A DNA stretch of 32,835 bases from contig NZ_JACIYP010000063.1 in NCBI RefSeq assembly GCF_014359905.1, positions 1 through 32,835 of the forward strand. Direction: 5' to 3'. Made by a program: the position numbers and the translations under genes. Shown here in pieces: positions 8,383 through 17,581 of the stretch. Each line of letters begins with the position of its first letter. The first letter of the stretch is position 1. Under the pieces are notes generated by a model, which ran no database searches, was not told where the DNA came from, and worked only from the letters and a program-made list of their open reading frames with translations. Source of the stretch: Hoeflea sp. (GTDB lineage: Bacteria; Pseudomonadota; Alphaproteobacteria; Rhizobiales; Rhizobiaceae).

Positions 8383-9033
8383 ATGGTGCATGACCTGTAT
8401 CGGATTGTTGCTTCGGTCGTGGTGATTCTGGGGCTCGCCGCTGGCGCCCGTTCGCAGGATCTTGATCCTGAGCGGGCCAGTTTCGATCCCGAAATCCAGT
8501 TCGTGATCACGCCCTTTGGCGCGATCCTGGGCGACCCGGCGCAACTGACCGAGCTCGGCTCCGGGCGGACCGGCTTTACCTATTGCGCGACGACACCCGA
8601 CAAGGACCGCGGATTGCTGCTGATGGCGTCGATTGTCATTCCCGCCCAGGGTGGCGCTGACGGCGGCGGGCATTCGATGGTGATGACAGTGGATCAGGCG
8701 CGAGTCTTCGCCGCGTTGCTGCGCAAGGCCCCGGAATGGGCCAGGATTGCGGCCGAGAACAAGGTCGGGCTGTTTTCGAAGCCGATCGGCGACGTGATCG
8801 GCACGGAAGGCGAGGCCGAGTACCTCTCGGTCAGGTTCGTCTCCGACGCGCAGAGCAATGGCTCGGTGCGGATCGAGCATGTGCTGGGCGGCATCACCAA
8901 GGCCTTCGGGCTCGGCATCAACGCCGCGCAGAAATTTGCCGCGCAGGCCGACCATGCGCTGGAGACAGGGCTTGCCGAATCCCCCGCCGCTGCGCCTCAA
9001 GAGGATTCCGAGAAGAGCAAGCTGTTTGAGTGA
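8383..9033 (+). CDS. Secreted protein of unknown function
   Basis: 216 residues from ATG 8383, chosen because GGAGGAG at 8370-8376 is correctly placed; upstream TTG/ATG codons at 8344-8349 lack such a site. The N-terminus VHDLYRIVASVVVILGLAAGARSQ is a signal peptide. The mature part has GRTGFTYCATTPDK with a single Cys, a strand-rich middle and a charged tail (EDSEKSKLFE). I do not recognise a family. A textbook terminator follows at 9111, so it is a single-gene unit. Confidence 0.75.
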   Translation: MVHDLYRIVASVVVILGLAAGARSQDLDPERASFDPEIQFVITPFGAILGDPAQLTELGSGRTGFTYCATTPDKDRGLLLMASIVIPAQGGADGGGHSMVMTVDQARVFAALLRKAPEWARIAAENKVGLFSKPIGDVIGTEGEAEYLSVRFVSDAQSNGSVRIEHVLGGITKAFGLGINAAQKFAAQADHALETGLAESPAAAPQEDSEKSKLFE

Positions 9034-9110
9034 TGCTGAGCCGGCGCGGGCAAGAAGGTCGCACCCGGCTTGCTTGCAATCAGGTCTGCGAAGGCCTATG
9101 TGGGAGGTGT

Positions 9111-9133
9111 CCCGGCATTGCCGGGCTCTTTTT
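9111..9133 (+). terminator. Rho-independent terminator
   Basis: Stem CCCGGC / GCCGGG (9111-9116 with 9120-9125), loop ATT, then CTCTTTTT. It ends the 8383-9033 unit and isolates the nadABC promoter that begins right after it. Confidence 0.85.
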
Positions 9134-9140
9134 GAACCTA

Positions 9141-9163
9141 ATTATGCTCAATTTGAGCATAAT
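9141..9163 (+). promoter_or_regulatory. Perfect palindrome upstream of nadA, candidate NadQ operator
   Basis: Two 10-bp arms ATTATGCTCA and TGAGCATAAT, exact reverse complements, separated by ATT. The right arm contains a possible -10 element (CATAAT, 9158-9163), so a bound protein would block transcription. The nadA ATG is 24 bp downstream. In Rhizobiales nadABC is known to be controlled by NadQ, and a NadQ-like gene lies at 19778-20755 in this window. Pairing of site and regulator is inferred. Confidence 0.75.
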
Positions 9164-9186
9164 AGAGAGTGACGGGAGGGTTTGCC

Positions 9187-10266
9187 ATGACCCGGTTGGA
9201 GACACACACCAGCGCTGAGGCCCCCAGGCGGCCCCAGACTGCAGCGGAACGGTTCGGCGTCATTGAGCGTCCGGAGCTGAAATACACACCGGCCGTGGCG
9301 CGCGAAACCGCCCATCTCTACGACCGCGTCCGTCGGCATATCCCTGAAATCGAGTGGCCGGTCTACGCGCCCTATATTCATGCGATCAACCGCATCAAGA
9401 AGCAGCGCGGGGCCTCGATCCTGGCGCACAACTACCAGACGCCGGACATTTTTCACTGCGTCGCCGATATCGTCGGCGATTCGCTGCAGCTCGCGCGCGA
9501 GGCGTCGCTGGTCGATGGCGAGATCATCATCCAGTGCGGCGTGCATTTCATGGCCGAAACCTCGAAGCTGCTCAATCCGGACAAGACCGTGCTGATTCCC
9601 GACATGAAGGCCGGATGCTCGCTGTCGGAATCGATCACCGGCGCGGATGTGCGGCTGCTGAAGGAACGCTATCCCGGCGTGCCGGTGGTGACCTATGTCA
9701 ACACCTCGGCCGACGTGAAGGCCGAGACCGACATCTGCTGCACCTCGTCCAATGCGGTGGCCGTGTGCGAAAGCTTCGAGTCCGACACGATCCTGTGCAT
9801 CCCGGACGAGTACCTGGCGATGAATGTCGCCAAGCAGACCAAGAAGAAGATCCTGACCTGGAAGGGCCATTGCGAAGTGCACGAGCGCTTCACGGCCGAA
9901 GAGCTGCTCGCCTACAAGGAAGCCGATCCGACCATCGAGATCATCGGCCACCCCGAATGCCACCCGGACGTGATCGCGGTCTGCGACTATTCGGGCTCGA
10001 CCGCCGGCATGATCAACTATGTCAAGGACACGCGGCCGTCCCGCGTGCTCCTGGTCACCGAATGCTCGATGGCCTCCAACATCGAGAGCGAGGTCGAAGG
10101 CGTCGAGTTCATCAAGCCGTGCAACCTGTGCCCGCACATGAAGCGCATCACGCTGCCGAAGATCCTCGACAGCCTGCTCACCATGACCGAGGAAGTGCTG
10201 GTCGACCCGGCGATCGCAGGCCGGGCGCGGCTCGCGGTCGAGCGGATGATCAATCTCAAGAACTGA
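9187..10266 (+). CDS. nadA: Quinolinate synthase NadA
   Basis: 359 residues from ATG 9187, preceded by GGGAGG; the GTG at 9169 overlaps the regulatory region and is less likely. NadA condenses iminoaspartate with dihydroxyacetone phosphate to quinolinate using a [4Fe-4S] cluster. Motifs: [79 protein letters not shown] and the C-terminal [11 protein letters not shown]. Three of these cysteines hold the cluster. It is the first gene of nadABC and sits behind the palindromic operator. Confidence 0.97.
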   Translation: MTRLETHTSAEAPRRPQTAAERFGVIERPELKYTPAVARETAHLYDRVRRHIPEIEWPVYAPYIHAINRIKKQRGASILAHNYQTPDIFHCVADIVGDSLQLAREASLVDGEIIIQCGVHFMAETSKLLNPDKTVLIPDMKAGCSLSESITGADVRLLKERYPGVPVVTYVNTSADVKAETDICCTSSNAVAVCESFESDTILCIPDEYLAMNVAKQTKKKILTWKGHCEVHERFTAEELLAYKEADPTIEIIGHPECHPDVIAVCDYSGSTAGMINYVKDTRPSRVLLVTECSMASNIESEVEGVEFIKPCNLCPHMKRITLPKILDSLLTMTEEVLVDPAIAGRARLAVERMINLKN

Positions 10267-10312
10267 CGATCCGGCACAGCGGCCGCGCGCCGTCGCCAGC
10301 AGGGAGCATGCC

Positions 10313-11908
10313 ATGGTTTCGACCGCGATCGCCATCCACCAGCCACAACCGGTCAAGCGGTCGGACGAGGTCGTCATCATCGGCGGCGGGCTCGCAGGCC
10401 TGTTCTGCGCGCTGAAACTGGCGCCCAAGGCGGTGACGGTGCTGGCGGCGGCGCCCATCGGCCGGGGCGCATCCTCGGCCTGGGCGCAGGCGGGCATTGC
10501 CGCCGCGGTCGGTCCTGGCGACACCATCGAAAGCCATGTGCACGACACCATCGTCGCCGGCGACGGCATTGTCGACGAGGCCGTCATCCGGATGATGGCG
10601 TCTGAGGCCTCCGACCGGATCCACGATCTCTTGGGCTACGGCGTGCCGTTCGACCGTGATCTCGAGGGCCATCTGGCGGTCAGCCGGGAAGCCGCGCATT
10701 CGCAAAGCCGGATCGTGCGGGTGAGGGGCGACATGGCCGGGCGTGCGATCATGGAGGCGCTCGTCAGCTCCGTGCGCAAGACGCCGTCGATCCGGGTGCT
10801 GGAAGGCTATGTGGTCGAGGACATGATTGTCGAGGACGGCCGCGTCACCGGCGTCGTCGCCCGGGACAAGGCCGGCGCCGGCGAGGAGCTGCACCGCATC
10901 ACCGGCTCGAACGTGGTGATGGCCACCGGCGGCGTCGGCCATCTCTACGAGGTCACCACCAACCCGACGGAAGCGCGCGGCGGCGGCATCGGCATGGCCG
11001 CTCGCGCCGGCGCGCGCATGGCGGACATGGAATTCGTGCAGTTCCATCCGACCGCGATCGATGTCGGCAAGGATCCGGCGCCGCTCGCCACCGAGGCGCT
11101 GCGCGGCCATGGCGCGACGCTGCACAACCGCGAGGGGCTGCGCTTCATGCTGCCGCTGCACCAGGACGCCGAACTCGCGCCGCGCGACGTGGTGGCGCGT
11201 GGCATCTTCGCCGAGGTGAAGGCCGGGCGGGGCGCCTATCTCGACTGCCGGACTGCGGTGCCGGACTTCGCCGCGGAATTCCCGACCGTCTTCGGCTATT
11301 GCCAGGAGGCGGGCATCGATCCGGCTAAAGAAATGATTCCGGTCGTCCCGGCGGCGCATTATTTCATGGGCGGCATCTGGACCGACATCAACGGCCGCTC
11401 CTCGCTGCCGGGCTTCTGGGCCTGCGGCGAATGCACCTCGACCGGCGCGCATGGCGCCAACCGGCTGGCGTCGAACTCGCTGCTGGAGGCGGTGGTGTTT
11501 TCCGCCCGCATTGCCGAGGCCCTGAAGGGCGAGATCAGGCCGGATGCGCCCGCGAACTGGCAGGACGGCTCGGTGACGACAAGCGAGTATCTCACCGAAA
11601 ACGATCACCCCAACATGGTGGCCCTGCGCAAGACCATGAGCGCCAATCTGGGCGTGCTGCGCGACGGCGAGGGCATGCGCAAAGCGCTCGGCACGATCCT
11701 GCATCTGGCGCGGGAAAGCCACTCCGTCCGCTTCGACAATGTGATTACCACGGCCAAGCTGATCGCCGTCTGCGCCTTGAACCGCACCGAAAGCCGCGGG
11801 GGGCATTTCCGCACCGACTATCCCGAGGAGCAGGCAGAGTGGAAGCGGCGCACGCTCCTGACGCTGGACCAGGCCCATGCCATCATCCCCGACCTGCTGG
11901 AGGCTTGA
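10313..11908 (+). CDS. nadB: L-aspartate oxidase NadB
   Basis: 531 residues. The FAD-binding start is [16 protein letters not shown], followed by [15 protein letters not shown]. The fumarate-reductase-like active region includes [29 protein letters not shown] and [19 protein letters not shown], and the flavin signature continues as [21 protein letters not shown]. It oxidises L-aspartate to iminoaspartate, which NadA uses. The start ATG 10313 has AGGGAG upstream. It lies 46 bp after nadA and 3 bp before nadC. Confidence 0.97.
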   Translation: MVSTAIAIHQPQPVKRSDEVVIIGGGLAGLFCALKLAPKAVTVLAAAPIGRGASSAWAQAGIAAAVGPGDTIESHVHDTIVAGDGIVDEAVIRMMASEASDRIHDLLGYGVPFDRDLEGHLAVSREAAHSQSRIVRVRGDMAGRAIMEALVSSVRKTPSIRVLEGYVVEDMIVEDGRVTGVVARDKAGAGEELHRITGSNVVMATGGVGHLYEVTTNPTEARGGGIGMAARAGARMADMEFVQFHPTAIDVGKDPAPLATEALRGHGATLHNREGLRFMLPLHQDAELAPRDVVARGIFAEVKAGRGAYLDCRTAVPDFAAEFPTVFGYCQEAGIDPAKEMIPVVPAAHYFMGGIWTDINGRSSLPGFWACGECTSTGAHGANRLASNSLLEAVVFSARIAEALKGEIRPDAPANWQDGSVTTSEYLTENDHPNMVALRKTMSANLGVLRDGEGMRKALGTILHLARESHSVRFDNVITTAKLIAVCALNRTESRGGHFRTDYPEEQAEWKRRTLLTLDQAHAIIPDLLEA

Positions 11909-11911
11909 GCC

Positions 11912-12787
11912 ATGAGAGACGCCTTTCTTCCCGAACTGCCCGGGCTGATGATCGAGGACCAGGTGCGCGCGGCGCTGATCGAGGATCTGGGCCGCGCCGG
12001 CGACATCACGACGAACGCCACCATCGGCCCGGACAGGCAGGCAGAGGCCGCGATGAACAGCCGTGAGGCGGGCATCATCGCCGGTCTGCCGCTGGCCGCG
12101 GCCGCGTTCCGGCTGATCGATCCGGCGATCCGCTTCGAGGCGCTGGTGGATGACGGCGCGCGCGTGGAGCCGGGTGCGAGGATCGCCCGGATTTCCGGTC
12201 CGGCGCGCGGGCTGCTCTCGGCCGAGCGGGTGGCGCTCAACTATCTCATGCACCTGTCGGGCATCGCCACCCATACCGCGCGCTTCGCCGACGCCATCGC
12301 CCATACGAAGGCCAGGGTCACCTGCACGCGCAAGACCATTCCGGGGCTCCGGTCGGTGGAGAAATACGCCGTGCGCTGCGGCGGCGGCTCCTCGCACCGC
12401 TACGGGCTCGACGACGCGATCCTGATCAAGGACAATCACATCGCGGTGGCGGGCGGCATCGCGGAGGCGCTTAGGGCCGCCAAGGCCTTCGCCGGGCATC
12501 TCGTCAAGATCGAGATCGAGGTCGACACGCTGGCCCAGTTCGCCGAGGTGCTGGACGAAGGTGCGGACGCCTGCCTGCTCGACAATATGGGGCCGGACAT
12601 GCTCAGCGAGGCGGTTGCGATGAACAATTCCAGGCACGGGGGCAGGATCACGCTCGAGGCCTCGGGCAATGTCAGTCTCGACACCATCCGCTCCATCGCC
12701 GAATCCGGCGTTGATTTCATCTCGACCTCTAAGATCACCATGGCCGCGCCGACGCTCGACATCGGGCTCGATATCGCGATTGCGTGA
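11912..12787 (+). CDS. nadC: Nicotinate-nucleotide pyrophosphorylase NadC
   Basis: 291 residues, normal length. Motifs: [20 protein letters not shown] at the start, [18 protein letters not shown], then [20 protein letters not shown] and [18 protein letters not shown] of the active site, and [20 protein letters not shown] near the end. It converts quinolinate and PRPP to nicotinate mononucleotide, completing the de novo branch encoded by nadABC. It is 3 bp after nadB and is the last gene of the operon; no clear terminator follows. Confidence 0.96.
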   Translation: MRDAFLPELPGLMIEDQVRAALIEDLGRAGDITTNATIGPDRQAEAAMNSREAGIIAGLPLAAAAFRLIDPAIRFEALVDDGARVEPGARIARISGPARGLLSAERVALNYLMHLSGIATHTARFADAIAHTKARVTCTRKTIPGLRSVEKYAVRCGGGSSHRYGLDDAILIKDNHIAVAGGIAEALRAAKAFAGHLVKIEIEVDTLAQFAEVLDEGADACLLDNMGPDMLSEAVAMNNSRHGGRITLEASGNVSLDTIRSIAESGVDFISTSKITMAAPTLDIGLDIAIA

Positions 12788-13020
12788 GGGATACGCGGAC
12801 CCTTCCGCCGTCATCCGCGGGCTTGTCCCACTGCTGTCCGGTTAAAAAGACTGGACTGGGGTGCATGGCATTGATTCTACTCGTGTACAGGCGTTTCGCG
12901 ACGGTCTGGACACGACAGGGGGGCAATGTCCGCAAAAGCCGCACAAACAATTCCGCTCCGATGGATCCATTTGATCCCGCAGGCATTATGGCAGGCGACT
13001 GACCTTCAAGGGCTGCTTTC
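12788..13020. other. Intergenic region nadC to SLC13 gene
   Basis: 233 bp with no convincing gene. CCGTCATCCGCGGGCTTGTC near 12808-12827 resembles one half of the dispersed CCGTCATCCTCGGGCTTG-type repeat common in Rhizobiales; this is from memory. The short open frame at 12784-13002 has composition typical of such repeats and no ribosome site. Confidence 0.35.
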
Positions 13021-14868
13021 ATGACCTCCCCCCAATTCCTGATCTTTGCCATTCTCGCCGCCACGGTGGGATTGTTCCTGTGGGGGCGGTTTCGCCATGA
13101 CGTGGTGGCTCTGGCCGCGCTCTTGGCGTGCGTGATCGCCGGCCTGGTTCCGGCGGAGGAGGCCTTCGCGGGCTTCGGCCATCCGGCGGTCATCACCGTG
13201 GCCGCTGTGCTGATCCTGAGCCAGGGCTTGCAGAACACCGGCGCGGTGGACTGGCTGGCGCGCAGCGTGCTGCCGCGCGATGCCGGGCGGCTGACAAGCA
13301 TGCTGGCGTTGCTGGGGCTCGGTGCGCTGCTGTCGGGGTTCATGAACAATGTCGGCGCCATGGCGCTCCTGATGCCGATCGCGGTCCAGCTTTCGGGTAG
13401 GATCGATCTGACCCCGGGCCAGGTGCTGATGCCGCTGGCGTTTGGCACGGTTCTGGGGGGCATGACCACGCTGATCGGCACGCCGCCCAACCTGATTGTC
13501 TCGGGTTTCCGGGCCGAGGCCGGTCTTGCGCATTTCGGAATGTTCGATTTTGCGCCTGTCGGCGTGGCGGTGGCGGTGGTCGGCGTGATCTTCATCGCGG
13601 TCAGCGCGTCCCGCCTGGTTCCGGCCCGCAAATCCGTCAACATCAAAGGCTTCGACACCGGCGCCTACCTCACCGAAATGCGGGTGCCGGACAAAAGCAA
13701 GGCTGTGGGCCTGACCCTGAACGCGTTCGAACGCGAGATCGAGAAGACCGGTGCGCAGATTGTGGCTCTGGTGCGTGACGAGACCCGCACCAACGCACCC
13801 CATCGCGGGCACCGCATCCGCGCGGGCGACATCTTGGTGCTTGAGGCGGATGTCGAAGCGCTGGCCGAGGCGGTGTCCGTGTTTGATATCCATCTTGAGG
13901 AACATGGCTCGTCGGCGGCAAAAAAGGACGCGCAAACGCCCTCCGCCAAGGCTGAAACGCCGAACGGGAAGCCCAAGGCCGGAACCGAAGACACCGACAC
14001 CAGCCAGGACAGCGAACTCGTCCTGCGCGAACTGGCCGTGCTGCCCGGCTCGTCCATCGTCGGGCGCTCGGCGCGGGAGCTGAGGCTCAGGACGCGCTAC
14101 GGCATCAACCTGCTCGCCGTGTCGCGCAACGGGGTGTCGCCCAGGGCCCGGCTGCGCACGCTCAAGCTCAAGTCCGGCGATCTGCTGCTGATGCAGGGCC
14201 CGGCGGTGGTGGTGACCGAGTTCGTCAATGAAACGGGCTGCGTGCCGCTGGGCGAGCGCGAGCTGCGCATCCCAGACAAGCGCATGGCGATCATCGCCGG
14301 CGCCATCATGCTGGGCGCGGTGCTGACCGTGACGCTGGGCCTGCTGCCTGCGGCGCCGGCCTTTGCGCTCGGCGTGCTGGCGACAATGCTGTTCCGCACC
14401 GTGCCGCTGCACCAGGTCTATACCGCCATCGACTGGCCGGTGATCGTGCTGCTGGCGGCATTGATCCCGGTCGCGGGCGCCATGCAGAGCTCGGGCGCCG
14501 CCGACCTTCTGGCGCGGTTTCTGGTCGATACCATCGCGCAGGGCAATGCCGTCGCCGCACTGGCGGTGGTTCTGATCACCACCATGTTCCTGTCCGATGT
14601 GATGAACAACGCGGCGACGGCAGCCGTGCTCTGCCCGATTGCGATCGGCATCGCGGCGTCACTGGGGGTCAATCCCGACAGCTTCCTGATGGCCGTGGCC
14701 ATCGGCGCGTCCTGCGCGTTCCTGACCCCGATCGGCCACCAGAACAACACGCTCATTCTCGGACCGGGCGGTTTCCGCTTCGGCGACTACTGGAAACTGG
14801 GTCTGCCGCTCGAGGCGCTGGTGGTTGCCGTCAGCCTGCCGCTGCTGCTCTGGATCTGGCCGTTGTAG
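13021..14868 (+). CDS. SLC13-family anion transporter with two TrkA-C domains
   Basis: 615 residues. Two transport halves each carry the family hallmark: SGFMNNVGAMALLMPIA plus TTLIGTPPNLIVSG (about 148-161), and SDVMNNAATAAVLCPIA plus FLTPIGHQNNTLILGPGG (about 567-584). Between them lie two cytoplasmic RCK_C/TrkA-C domains (about 218-295 and 333-410). They are joined by a hydrophilic, Lys/Glu/Thr-rich linker (about 297-332) that looks disordered. This is the layout of bacterial SLC13/DASS permeases related to sulfate transporters such as SAC1 and of citrate/dicarboxylate carriers. The substrate is not determined. It is a single gene transcribed away from nadC. Confidence 0.87.
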   Translation: MTSPQFLIFAILAATVGLFLWGRFRHDVVALAALLACVIAGLVPAEEAFAGFGHPAVITVAAVLILSQGLQNTGAVDWLARSVLPRDAGRLTSMLALLGLGALLSGFMNNVGAMALLMPIAVQLSGRIDLTPGQVLMPLAFGTVLGGMTTLIGTPPNLIVSGFRAEAGLAHFGMFDFAPVGVAVAVVGVIFIAVSASRLVPARKSVNIKGFDTGAYLTEMRVPDKSKAVGLTLNAFEREIEKTGAQIVALVRDETRTNAPHRGHRIRAGDILVLEADVEALAEAVSVFDIHLEEHGSSAAKKDAQTPSAKAETPNGKPKAGTEDTDTSQDSELVLRELAVLPGSSIVGRSARELRLRTRYGINLLAVSRNGVSPRARLRTLKLKSGDLLLMQGPAVVVTEFVNETGCVPLGERELRIPDKRMAIIAGAIMLGAVLTVTLGLLPAAPAFALGVLATMLFRTVPLHQVYTAIDWPVIVLLAALIPVAGAMQSSGAADLLARFLVDTIAQGNAVAALAVVLITTMFLSDVMNNAATAAVLCPIAIGIAASLGVNPDSFLMAVAIGASCAFLTPIGHQNNTLILGPGGFRFGDYWKLGLPLEALVVAVSLPLLLWIWPL

Positions 14869-14930
14869 AGTGTGAGGCACACACATGCCGGCCACTGGAA
14901 GAGATCAGGAGCATGCCGCCAGCGTCGCCC

Positions 14931-15410
14931 TCACGCCGCCACCGCGGCCTCGATCGTGGCGATGTCGATCTTGCGCATGGTCATCATCGCCGCGAAGGCA
15001 CGCTTGGCCTTGTCCTGGTCTGAATTCGCCAGCATGTCGAGCAGAAGCCGCGGGGTGATCTGCCAGGAGAAGCCCCAGCGGTCCTTGCACCAGCCGCATT
15101 CGCTCTCGGCCCCGCCGTTGCCGGTGATCGCATCCCAGTAGCGGTCGGTTTCCTCCTGGTTCTCGGTGATGATCATGAAGCTCACTGCTTCATTCGGCTT
15201 GAAAATCGGGCCGCCGTTGAGGCCCACGAATTTGCGGCCCAGCACGGTGAACTCGACGGTCAGTTCGCTGCCCGCCTCGCCGCCGGGAAAATCGCCGGGC
15301 GCGGCGTTGGCGCGCCCGACATGGCTGTCGGGGAATGTCGCGGCGTAGAGTGCGGCCGCCTTGCCGGCTTCTCCGTGGTCGAACCACACGCAGTTTACGA
15401 GTTCGGTCAT
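14931..15410 (-). CDS. VOC-superfamily protein (PhnB-like)
   Basis: 159 residues from ATG 15410 with AAGGAGA upstream. The sequence [24 protein letters not shown], here in parts [13 protein letters not shown] and LYAATFPDS, and [40 protein letters not shown] and [15 protein letters not shown] define the PhnB / 3-demethylubiquinone-9 3-methyltransferase-like branch of the vicinal oxygen chelate fold (PF06983). Members are mostly of unknown function; the name methyltransferase is historical. The stop of the GyrI-like remnant lies 1 base before this ATG, so the gene appears to use the promoter at 15636-15664. Confidence 0.86.
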   Translation of the reverse strand: MTELVNCVWFDHGEAGKAAALYAATFPDSHVGRANAAPGDFPGGEAGSELTVEFTVLGRKFVGLNGGPIFKPNEAVSFMIITENQEETDRYWDAITGNGGAESECGWCKDRWGFSWQITPRLLLDMLANSDQDKAKRAFAAMMTMRKIDIATIEAAVAA

Positions 15411-15411
15411 G

Positions 15412-15590
15412 TCAGGTCTCCTTCTGTCTGCATTTTGAAAGTTTCCCCGGCGAGCAGCCCTGGCACGAGCGGAAACCTTGGCTGGCGGGCTTCCGCATCT
15501 CGTTCATGCGCACAGTGAAGGTCACGGAGGCGTAGGCTGTGCCGTGCGGGTCACGATTTCGGGCAAGGTCAGCATGTCTGTGCCGGGCAT
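15412..15590 (-). pseudogene. Remnant of a GyrI-like effector-binding protein, frameshifted and truncated
   Basis: From ATG 15590, with GGAGGAG 6 bases upstream, the frame reads MPGTDMLTLPEIVTRTAQP and then hits a stop at 15522. One base shift after GlnPro restores [21 protein letters not shown]. Together these match the N-terminus of GyrI-like / AraC effector-binding proteins (typically LTLPEIVERPAQPYVA...MNEM..PA..GF). After that the similarity is lost and the frame ends at TGA 15412-15414, one base before the VOC gene. The rest of the domain is absent. The promoter and ribosome site look intact. The family match is from memory. Confidence 0.5.
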
Positions 15591-15635
15591 GGCGTTCTCC
15601 TCCTGCTGTGCCTCCTCACCGAGGCTTCCCCACGC

Positions 15636-15664
15636 AAAATACCGACCAGTTGGTATGGTGTCAA
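15636..15664 (-). promoter_or_regulatory. Near-consensus sigma-70 promoter with TetR-type palindrome
   Basis: On the minus strand: -35 TTGACA (15659-15664), 17-bp spacer, -10 TATTTT (15636-15641). The spacer holds an 18-bp imperfect palindrome at 15639-15656 (plus strand ATACCGAC-CA-GTTGGTAT, one mismatch between arms), a form typical of TetR-family operators. It would drive the GyrI-like remnant and the VOC gene. No intact regulator gene is adjacent. Confidence 0.6.
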
Positions 15665-15824
15665 TTGACGGGACGAGTGAGCGCAAGAAACCGCCCCACG
15701 ACATCCATGACCTGGCGCAGCCGAGATATGGGAGTGTGGCGCATGCGGTGTGGGATGGAAGAGCGGCGGCAGGACCCGCAGGCGGCGACAGTCGCCGTCA
15801 TCGTCTGTGACTGTCGTTTCCGTG
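15665..15824. other. Apparently non-coding stretch between divergent promoter and BCCT gene
   Basis: No convincing gene. The plus frame after the palindrome (TSERKKPPHDIHDLAQ, then RYGSVAHAV) faintly recalls a TetR N-terminus but ends at 15810 without a helix-turn-helix continuation. An 8-bp inverted repeat CGACAGTC / GACTGTCG (15786-15793 and 15809-15816) follows the BCCT stop on the minus strand and may act as its end hairpin; there is no T-run. Confidence 0.35.
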
Positions 15825-17447
15825 TCAGCGGGGTTCGCTGTGCAGTCCCTTGAGGATCGCGAAACAGGCGAGCAACAGCACGATGGTGAACGGGAAGCCC
15901 GTCGACACCGCCATGGCCTGCAGCGCCGCCAATCCGCCGCCCAGGAGCAGCGCGATGGCGACCAGGCCCTCGAAACAGGCCCAGAACACGCGCTGCGGCA
16001 CCGGTGCGTCGATCTTGCCGCCGGCGGTGATCGTGTCGATCACCAGCGAGCCCGAGTCCGACGAGGTGACGAAGAACACGATCACCAGCACGATGGCGAT
16101 GAAGGAGGTGATCTGCTGCAGCGGCAGCGCCTCGAGCATGGCGAACAGCTTGAGCTCGAGCGGCGCGTCGACGACGATCTGGTAGCCGTCATTGACGAGC
16201 TGGTCGATCGCGGTGCCGCCGAAGACCGTCATCCAGAACACCGAGACCAGCGACGGGATGATCAGCACGCAGGTGAGAAACTCGCGCACCGTGCGGCCGC
16301 GGCTGACGCGGGCGATGAACATGCCGACGAAGGGCGACCAGGAAATCCACCAGGCCCAGTAGAACGCGGTCCAGCCCTGACGGAAATTGTCGTCCGTGCG
16401 CCCGAACGGATTGGACAGTTCAGGCAGGTAGCGCGCATATTCGTAGAGATTGTGGAAGAAGCCGGTGAAGATCGCCAGCGTCGGCCCGACAAGCAGCACG
16501 AAGACCAGCAGAAGGGCGGCCAGCACCATGTTGATCTCGGACAGGCGCTTGACGCCCGCGTCGAGGCCGGCAACGACCGACAGAAGCGCAATGCCGGTGA
16601 TCGCCACGATCAGCGCAACCTTGGTGAAGTCGTTTATCGGAATGCCGAACAGGTGGTTGAGGCCGGCCGTGGCCTGCTCGGCGCCAAAGCCGAGCGACGT
16701 GGCGAGGCCGAACAGCGTGGCAAAGACCGCCATGATATCGATGATGTGCCCGGTCCAGCCCCAGACGCGCTCGCCGAAGATCGGGTAGAACACCGACCGC
16801 ATGGTCAGCGGCAGGCCCTTGTTGTAGGAAAACAGCGCCAGCGCCAGCGCGACGATGGCGTAGATCGCCCAGGGATGCAGGCCCCAGTGGAAGATTGTGG
16901 CGGCCATGCCGAGGTCGCGTGCCTCGGCCGTGTTGCCCGCAGCCCCGCCCAGCGGCGCCCAGCTGTCGGCCGATCCGGCGCCTTCCGCCAGGGAGGCGGA
17001 GAAATGCGAGATCGGCTCCGAGACGCCATAAAACATCAGTCCGATGCCCATGCCGGCGGCAAACAGCATGGCGAACCAGCCGGTGTAGGTGTAGTCGGGC
17101 GTTGCCTCCTTGCCGCCGATCCGGATCTTGCCGTAGGGCGAGACGATCAGAAAAAGGCAGAGCAGCACGAAGATATTGGCTGCGGTGAGGAAGAACCAGT
17201 CGAATGTGCCGGTCAACCAGTCGCGCAGATCACCGAACGCGGCGCCCGCACTTTCCTGAAAGGCCAGGGTGAAGAAGACGAAGGCAACGATGGTGAGGCC
17301 GGAGATCGCAAAGACGGGATTGTGGATGTCGAGGCCGAACGGGCCCACGGACATCGAAACATTGTCCTGACCGACCTCGTATTCTGTGTCGATCAGCGTG
17401 GTGGCGCCTTCCGGCGCCGGTATGCCCTGTCCGCTGGGGTCGCTCAT
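15825..17447 (-). CDS. BCCT-family betaine/choline/carnitine transporter
   Basis: 540 residues, 12 hydrophobic segments. The glycine-rich substrate and sodium site is GMGIGLMFYGVSEP (132-145), identical in type to BetP-like sodium-coupled betaine carriers rather than CaiT. The family signature FYWAWWISWSPFVGMFIARV (363-381) is followed by SRGRTVREF. The C-terminal tail is very short (LKGLHSEPR), so an osmosensing tail like that of BetP is absent. It should import glycine betaine or a related quaternary amine across the inner membrane. A universal stress protein gene lies 134 bp upstream in the same direction. Confidence 0.92.
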   Translation of the reverse strand: MSDPSGQGIPAPEGATTLIDTEYEVGQDNVSMSVGPFGLDIHNPVFAISGLTIVAFVFFTLAFQESAGAAFGDLRDWLTGTFDWFFLTAANIFVLLCLFLIVSPYGKIRIGGKEATPDYTYTGWFAMLFAAGMGIGLMFYGVSEPISHFSASLAEGAGSADSWAPLGGAAGNTAEARDLGMAATIFHWGLHPWAIYAIVALALALFSYNKGLPLTMRSVFYPIFGERVWGWTGHIIDIMAVFATLFGLATSLGFGAEQATAGLNHLFGIPINDFTKVALIVAITGIALLSVVAGLDAGVKRLSEINMVLAALLLVFVLLVGPTLAIFTGFFHNLYEYARYLPELSNPFGRTDDNFRQGWTAFYWAWWISWSPFVGMFIARVSRGRTVREFLTCVLIIPSLVSVFWMTVFGGTAIDQLVNDGYQIVVDAPLELKLFAMLEALPLQQITSFIAIVLVIVFFVTSSDSGSLVIDTITAGGKIDAPVPQRVFWACFEGLVAIALLLGGGLAALQAMAVSTGFPFTIVLLLACFAILKGLHSEPR

Positions 17448-17581
17448 GGTAAGTCCCTCTTCTTATGTTTGTTTGGGATTGTCTTTTATGGAAGTGAAGG
17501 CTCGGATCCTGTGGCCTGCCGGAAGCGGATGGTCCGCATCCGAAGCGTCAGCCCACAAGCTGCTGATCGTTTGAGGCGCTG

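Noticed and set aside
10256..12814. 852-residue open frame on the minus strand
   Set aside because: Antisense to nadB and nadC over its whole length; no family motifs and shadow-type composition.
12784..13002. 72-residue open frame after nadC
   Set aside because: No ribosome site, composition of dispersed repeat sequence, no family resemblance.
14870..14882. GTGTG-AGG-CACAC hairpin after the SLC13 gene
   Set aside because: Five-bp stem with no T-run; likely chance.
17518..17545. Small hairpin GCGGA / TCCGC between usp and BCCT genes as a terminator
   Set aside because: Five-bp stem without a T-run; too weak to claim that the two genes are separate units.
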